Shown here: positions 33,893 to 37,334 of the stretch, piece by piece | Layout of the letters: every line of letters starts with the position of its first letter | How positions within the stretch are numbered: the stretch's first letter is position 1 | NCBI GenBank assembly: GCA_004347695.1 | Contig: SLTK01000007.1 | Coordinates: 1,073,506 to 1,110,839 of the forward strand | DNA from: Chloroflexota bacterium | GTDB taxonomy: Bacteria > Chloroflexota > Anaerolineae > Anaerolineales > Anaerolineaceae | Length of the DNA stretch: 37,334 nt | Reading direction: 5' to 3' | Program-made: the position numbers and the translations under genes | The notes under the pieces: generated by a model | What the model was told of the DNA's origin: nothing | Databases searched by the model: none | Seen by the model: only the letters and a program-made list of their open reading frames with translations

Positions 33893-35272
33893 ATGAGCAA
33901 ACAAGCCTGGCAACTTGAGAAAGAAATGCGGGATGCGGCCGTGCCGGTGGACCGGCGCAAGGTGGGATCGCATTGGATCAAGTCAGATATGGAGTTCCCG
34001 CACGGCGATGAATTGCTGCGCTGGAACTGGAATGTAAAGGTGCCGGGTTCGTCGGCGCCGGACGTGTTCTTTATGAGCATGGTGCAGGATTGGGCCAATC
34101 AGGGATATGACGTCAGCGCGGCGGAAGCTTTGATCCCCGAAGGCCGGGCGCTGGAAGCCGCCAACAACCTGACCGATCTGCGGGTGGTGAGCGCGCGCAT
34201 CATGAAAGCGCTCAAAGAAGCCCCCAAAATTGCGGGGCATCCCTATCACCAGTACGAGCACCCGGCTGCCTGGGAAGAGGTGAAAGCCGCCATGCCGGCC
34301 AGCAAGGGATATAAACCGCTGTCCGGCTGGCAGGACGCCTACGCGCCGCGCATCCTGCAGGGCTGGATCGGCCAACTGGCGGGCGGCTCTTTTGGCACCG
34401 CCATCGAGGGCTACGTGGGCGCGCAGATCGCCCATGTTTACGGCGAGGTGCGCGGGTACATCACCCAACCGGAAACCATGAATGACGACGCAGTCTATGA
34501 ACTGCTGCTGCTGGACGTCTTTGAAAAGACGGGCAGAGCCATTACTTCGGACGCGCTGGCGGATGAATGGGTGCGGCAGCTCCCTTACGGCGTTTCGGCG
34601 GAAGGCGTGGCGCTGCGCAACCTGAACCTTGGCATCTACCCGCCCGAATCCGGCACCTTCCTGAACCCGTACTGCGACTGGATCGGCGCGCAAATGCGCG
34701 GCATGGTTTGCGGCATGCTGGCGCCCGGCGACCCCATGGAAGCCGCCCGCCTGGCGCACATCGACGCCGTCATTTCGCACGCGCGCAACGGCGTCTATGG
34801 CGAGATCTATGCGGCCGTCCTGACCGCGCTGGCCTTCGTACTGGACGACCCGCGCGAAATTCTGACGGTCGCCGCCGGTTACATCCCGGCCAAAAGCGAG
34901 TACGCTGCCAAGCTGGCGTTCTGCTTCGGCGTCCTCAAGGCCGAGAAAGACCCGCAGGCCGCCTGGCCCAGTCTGGAAAAGCACTTCGAGCGTTACAACT
35001 GGATTCACGCCTACCCCAACCTGGCGGCGGATATGTTCGCGCTGTGGTACGGCGGCGGCGATTTCACGGAAACCATGGCGCTGCTGGCCAAAGCCGGCTA
35101 CGACGTGGACTGCAACGGCGGGCTGGTGGGCAACGTGCTTGGCGTGATTCGCCCGGTACCGCAGGCGTGGGCCGGGCCAATCGGCGATCTGCTGGAGACG
35201 TACATCAAGGGCAAGGAGAGGTTATCCATTAAGGCGCTGGCGGAGAAGACGGCCAGACTGGCGAGGAAGTAA
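33893..35272 (+). CDS. ADP-ribosylglycohydrolase-family protein, possible N-riboside hydrolase
   Basis: The protein has 459 residues from the ATG behind GGAG (a TTG at 33881 is in frame). Residues 150-420 match the all-helical, Mg-binding ADP-ribosylglycohydrolase fold: ILQGWIGQLAGGSFGTAIEGY (154-174), METMNDDAVYE-like metal box (196-203), APGDPMEAARLAHIDAVISHARNGVYGE (277-304) and the second metal box GYDVDCNGG (402-410). Compared with DraG/ARH proteins, TDDT is NDDA and the last box keeps D-x-D. The N-terminal 150 residues are an unrecognised extension. Family members cleave N-glycosidic bonds to ADP-ribose. As last gene of a nucleoside-import and ribokinase operon, it may hydrolyse a nucleoside or similar N-riboside; that is inference. 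Confidence 0.85.
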   Translation: MSKQAWQLEKEMRDAAVPVDRRKVGSHWIKSDMEFPHGDELLRWNWNVKVPGSSAPDVFFMSMVQDWANQGYDVSAAEALIPEGRALEAANNLTDLRVVSARIMKALKEAPKIAGHPYHQYEHPAAWEEVKAAMPASKGYKPLSGWQDAYAPRILQGWIGQLAGGSFGTAIEGYVGAQIAHVYGEVRGYITQPETMNDDAVYELLLLDVFEKTGRAITSDALADEWVRQLPYGVSAEGVALRNLNLGIYPPESGTFLNPYCDWIGAQMRGMVCGMLAPGDPMEAARLAHIDAVISHARNGVYGEIYAAVLTALAFVLDDPREILTVAAGYIPAKSEYAAKLAFCFGVLKAEKDPQAAWPSLEKHFERYNWIHAYPNLAADMFALWYGGGDFTETMALLAKAGYDVDCNGGLVGNVLGVIRPVPQAWAGPIGDLLETYIKGKERLSIKALAEKTARLARK

Positions 35273-35280
35273 ACGAGGAA

Positions 35281-35318
35281 AGAGGGCTGTCGGGAATGGA
35301 GTGACAGCCCTTTATTTT
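35281..35318 (+). terminator. Rho-independent terminator of the nucleoside operon
   Basis: AGGGCTGTC (35283-35291) pairs with GACAGCCCT (35303-35311) and is followed by TTATTTT. It begins 8 nt after the last stop codon of the operon. Confidence 0.85.
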
Positions 35319-35660
35319 CTTAATTTGCATTATGAACACCAGTACTCAATCAAGACGACCACAACCAGCCAGGTTTAACAAAGCGATGCAAAGGTGAACC
35401 CGGATTGGGAGCGTCATTTTTTGCCAGGCGCGTGTCTGAGGTTGGTTTCTGCTTTACTGATGGAAACCAGTGAGGAGCGGCAGATCGGGAAGCGCGATTG
35501 TGCTGGCAAGTCATTTGACTTGTAAAAGAACGCCGGATGTTTCTTACCCGAATTTACAGAAATAAGGTTGCGTAATCAATTGTTCTTGTAAAATCCTTTG
35601 TTTATTTGAAATAACAACAATTTCGTTGCAATAAGTTATCATATATGCTAATATAATGCT
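35319..35660. other. Intergenic region before the AbiE pair
   Basis: I see no gene or RNA gene in these 342 nt. The first 200 nt are unremarkable apart from the inverted repeat CAAGTCA-TT-TGACTTG (35507-35522). The last 90 nt are strongly AT-rich and contain TTATTT-G-AAATAA, ATAAC...GTTAT inverted pairs and TATAAT at 35652-35657. The latter sits only 3 nt before the AbiEi ATG. Self-binding by the antitoxin in such a region is usual for AbiE systems. Confidence 0.45.
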
Positions 35661-36299
35661 ATGGAATTTGATGAGTTACTCAAACTAATTGGCGCTGATC
35701 CGGTCTTTGAATCCTCCTTACTCCTTGCCGGGAATATCAACCCCAAAATTGTCCGCCTCCAGCTTACCCGTTGGGTTAATAGTCGACGTATTTATCAGTT
35801 GCGCCGGGGGTTGTATTCAATTGCGCCACCTTACCAGAAAATTCAACCGCATCCCTTCCTGGTTGCCAATCACTTGCAGCGGTCATCCTATGTGAGTCTG
35901 CAATCTGCGTTGGCTTTCTACGGCTTGATCCCGGAAAATGTCAATATTACTGTAAGCGTTACTACTGGTCGCCCTGAACGATTGGAAACGCCTCTGGGAA
36001 TTTTTGAGTTCCGGCATATCAAATCGAACCTTCTTTTCGGTTACCAGATGATTGACCTGGGTGGGCAAAACGCATTGGTGGCAACACCTGAAAAAGCGCT
36101 GCTGGATCTATTGTATTTGCAACCAGGGGGTGAATCTCCAAAATATTTACAAGAGTTGCGTTTACAGAATTTGGAGCGCCTTAATCCAGGTCTGTTGATG
36201 AAACATTCCAAAGTCTTTGACTCTCCAAAAATGAGCAAAGTTGCAAAGGCCATTTCCCAATGGATGCCTGGTGAAACAAGTGAGTATGAGGAACTATGA
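35661..36299 (+). CDS. AbiEi-family antitoxin / transcriptional regulator
   Basis: This 212-residue protein has an N-terminal winged-helix region (about 1-60, with LQLTRWVNSRRIYQLRRGLYSIAPP). A central block follows: PFLVANHLQRSSYVSLQSALAFYGLIPE, then ETPLGIFEFRHI and ATPEKALLDLLYL. These are the standard AbiEi segments. It represses its own operon and counteracts the AbiEii nucleotidyltransferase without direct binding (type IV system). No ribosome binding site precedes the ATG and a -10-like TATAAT almost touches it, so the mRNA may be leaderless. ATGA overlap with the toxin gene ensures coupling. Base use is more AT-rich than in the neighbouring operons, consistent with lateral transfer. 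Confidence 0.88.
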   Translation: MEFDELLKLIGADPVFESSLLLAGNINPKIVRLQLTRWVNSRRIYQLRRGLYSIAPPYQKIQPHPFLVANHLQRSSYVSLQSALAFYGLIPENVNITVSVTTGRPERLETPLGIFEFRHIKSNLLFGYQMIDLGGQNALVATPEKALLDLLYLQPGGESPKYLQELRLQNLERLNPGLLMKHSKVFDSPKMSKVAKAISQWMPGETSEYEEL

Positions 36300-37102
36300 A
36301 AGAATATTTAGCGAGCCTGGTAAAGCAAACAACCTCCCCGCTGGAAGGTCGAAACCTGGCAAGGGAATACCTTCAAGCTCGAATCTTAGGTTCATTGCAA
36401 CGGTCTGGTGCCATGATTCCTTTAGCATTTCATGGTGGAACGGCGCTGCGGTTCCTCTATTCCCATGGTCGGTTCTCTGAAGATCTCGACTTTGCGCTGG
36501 AAGGTAATCGTCAACGCTATGATTTCCGGTCCTACTTGCAGGCGATTCGATCTGAATTAACTCCCGAAGGGTATCAGGTTGAATTAAAAGTCAATGATAA
36601 AAAAACAGTTCATAGTGCATTCGTCCGTTTTCCCGGATTATTGTTTGACCTGGGCCTTTCACCTCAACCAGGTGAAGTACTGGCGGTCAAAGTCGAAGTG
36701 GATACCAACCCGCCCCGGGGCGCAGGGCTTAATACCACCGTTGTGCGTCGGTTTGTTGTGCTTCAACTTCATCATCATGACAAAGCTTCCTTACTGGCCG
36801 GTAAACTCCATGCCGTTCTGCAGCGATCCTATCCTAAAGGCCGTGACATTTATGATTTGCTCTGGTACCTGAGCGATCCCACCTGGCCGCAGCCAAATCT
36901 GGTATTGCTCAACAATGCCTTAGCTCAGACCAATTGGAATGGCGAAACTCTGACCAAAGATAACTGGAAAGACCAGGTTAGTCTGCGTTTGGAAAGTTTG
37001 AATTGGAATGGTATTGTGAACGATGTGCGACCGTTTGTTGAGCCGGGCTTTGATTTAAATCTACTGACGCTGGTTAATCTAAAAAATGTTTTAAGAGATT
37101 GA
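36296..37102 (+). CDS. AbiEii/AbiGii-family nucleotidyltransferase toxin
   Basis: This 268-residue DUF1814-type nucleotidyltransferase has the four family motifs. HGGTALRFLY (46-55) and SEDLDFAL (61-68, metal-binding D-x-D) form the polymerase-beta-like core, KVEVDTNPP (132-140) is motif III, and LLAGKLHAVLQR with KGRDIYDLLWYL (181-192) is motif IV. Relatives add nucleotides to tRNA or similar targets and cause growth arrest or phage abortive infection. The sequence is full length with intact catalytic residues. It overlaps the antitoxin stop by 4 nt, the usual arrangement of an AbiE pair. Confidence 0.92.
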   Translation: MKEYLASLVKQTTSPLEGRNLAREYLQARILGSLQRSGAMIPLAFHGGTALRFLYSHGRFSEDLDFALEGNRQRYDFRSYLQAIRSELTPEGYQVELKVNDKKTVHSAFVRFPGLLFDLGLSPQPGEVLAVKVEVDTNPPRGAGLNTTVVRRFVVLQLHHHDKASLLAGKLHAVLQRSYPKGRDIYDLLWYLSDPTWPQPNLVLLNNALAQTNWNGETLTKDNWKDQVSLRLESLNWNGIVNDVRPFVEPGFDLNLLTLVNLKNVLRD

Positions 37103-37139
37103 CAAAAAAATGCCGGATAAAAAAGCGACATGACTCAGG

Positions 37140-37329
37140 GGGACAAAGGACAGCTTACCCAAAAACCAATATCTCAAAATCTCAGCGCCTGATCGAAGAA
37201 GGGTATGAGGTGGAAAACCTTGCCCGGGAATATTTCGATTCGGTATCCCTCCCTCAGACCCCCAACATGCATCTGAATTGGCAGATCATCTGGGATTGTG
37301 CGAAAAAGTGGACACAAAAAATGTCCTGA
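37140..37329 (+). pseudogene. Possible remnant of a DUF2779-type nuclease gene
   Basis: The frame ending at 37329 contains ISKSQRLIEEGYEVENLARE followed by YFDSV. In DUF2779 (PD-(D/E)XK-like) proteins an opening such as LSKSRF is separated by about 40 residues from a segment like GYEVGELAKELF. Here the two are adjacent, as if joined by a deletion, and the frame then continues with unrelated-looking sequence to a stop. No convincing start or ribosome binding site is present. The call is weak; chance similarity is possible. Confidence 0.3.
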
Positions 37330-37334
37330 TCGGG

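Noticed and set aside
35281..35318. Hairpin with GGGCTGTC/GACAGCCC, similar to the ends of the repeat family
   Set aside because: It lacks the CAAAAG part and the element interior, and its T-rich tail and position 8 nt after a stop codon explain it as an ordinary terminator.

Overview
The window looks like a chromosomal segment of a mid-GC, anaerobic, heterotrophic bacterium, most probably a member of the Chloroflexota (Anaerolineae type). This rests on style only: several Ala/Thr/Pro-rich lipoprotein solute-binding proteins with LSAC/AGC lipoboxes, many ABC importers next to glycosidases, GC-rich hairpin repeats between operons, and Shine-Dalgarno-led genes with some GTG/TTG starts. No rRNA, tRNA or ribosomal protein gene is present to fix the taxonomy.

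Layout. (1) 1-6447: a composite repeat at the left edge, a small membrane protein, an SDR-type nucleotide-sugar epimerase homologue, a cupin-like protein, a NarL/LuxR-type two-component system (response regulator and 7TM-like histidine kinase, minus strand), divergent from a heme-binding (ethylbenzene-dehydrogenase-like) lipoprotein, then a second cupin. (2) 6766-15234: a polyamine/iron-type ABC importer (binding protein, two permeases, ATPase) running directly into eutA-eutB-eutC-eutL, i.e. adenosylcobalamin-dependent ethanolamine ammonia-lyase, its reactivase and one microcompartment shell protein. I infer that the importer supplies ethanolamine. (3) 15272-15611: a composite hairpin repeat. 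(4) 15636-26771: an alpha-glycoside utilisation locus: a GH31 enzyme on the minus strand, divergent from a ROK regulator, a CUT1 sugar importer without its own ATPase, a GH15 glucoamylase-like enzyme and a second GH31. None of the glycosidases has a signal peptide, so oligosaccharides are probably imported and then cut in the cytoplasm. (5) 26911-27127: another copy of the repeat family, partly inverted. (6) 27292-35272: a LacI-regulated operon with ribokinase, a BMP-family nucleoside-type ABC importer (lipoprotein, double ATPase, two permeases) and an ADP-ribosylglycohydrolase-family enzyme. I read it as a route from an imported N-riboside to ribose 5-phosphate. (7) 35661-37329: an AbiEi/AbiEii type IV toxin-antitoxin pair followed by what may be a decayed gene.

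Recurring themes: each of the three ABC operons has a strong stem-loop 17-27 nt after the binding-protein stop codon. Candidate operators can be seen for the LacI and ROK regulators and in the promoter region of the heme lipoprotein. The repeat family has transposon-like terminal inverted repeats and a hairpin whose loop is flipped in one copy. The most unusual biology is the eutABCL set fused to an ABC importer, and the ADP-ribosylglycohydrolase homologue sitting where a nucleoside hydrolase would be expected.
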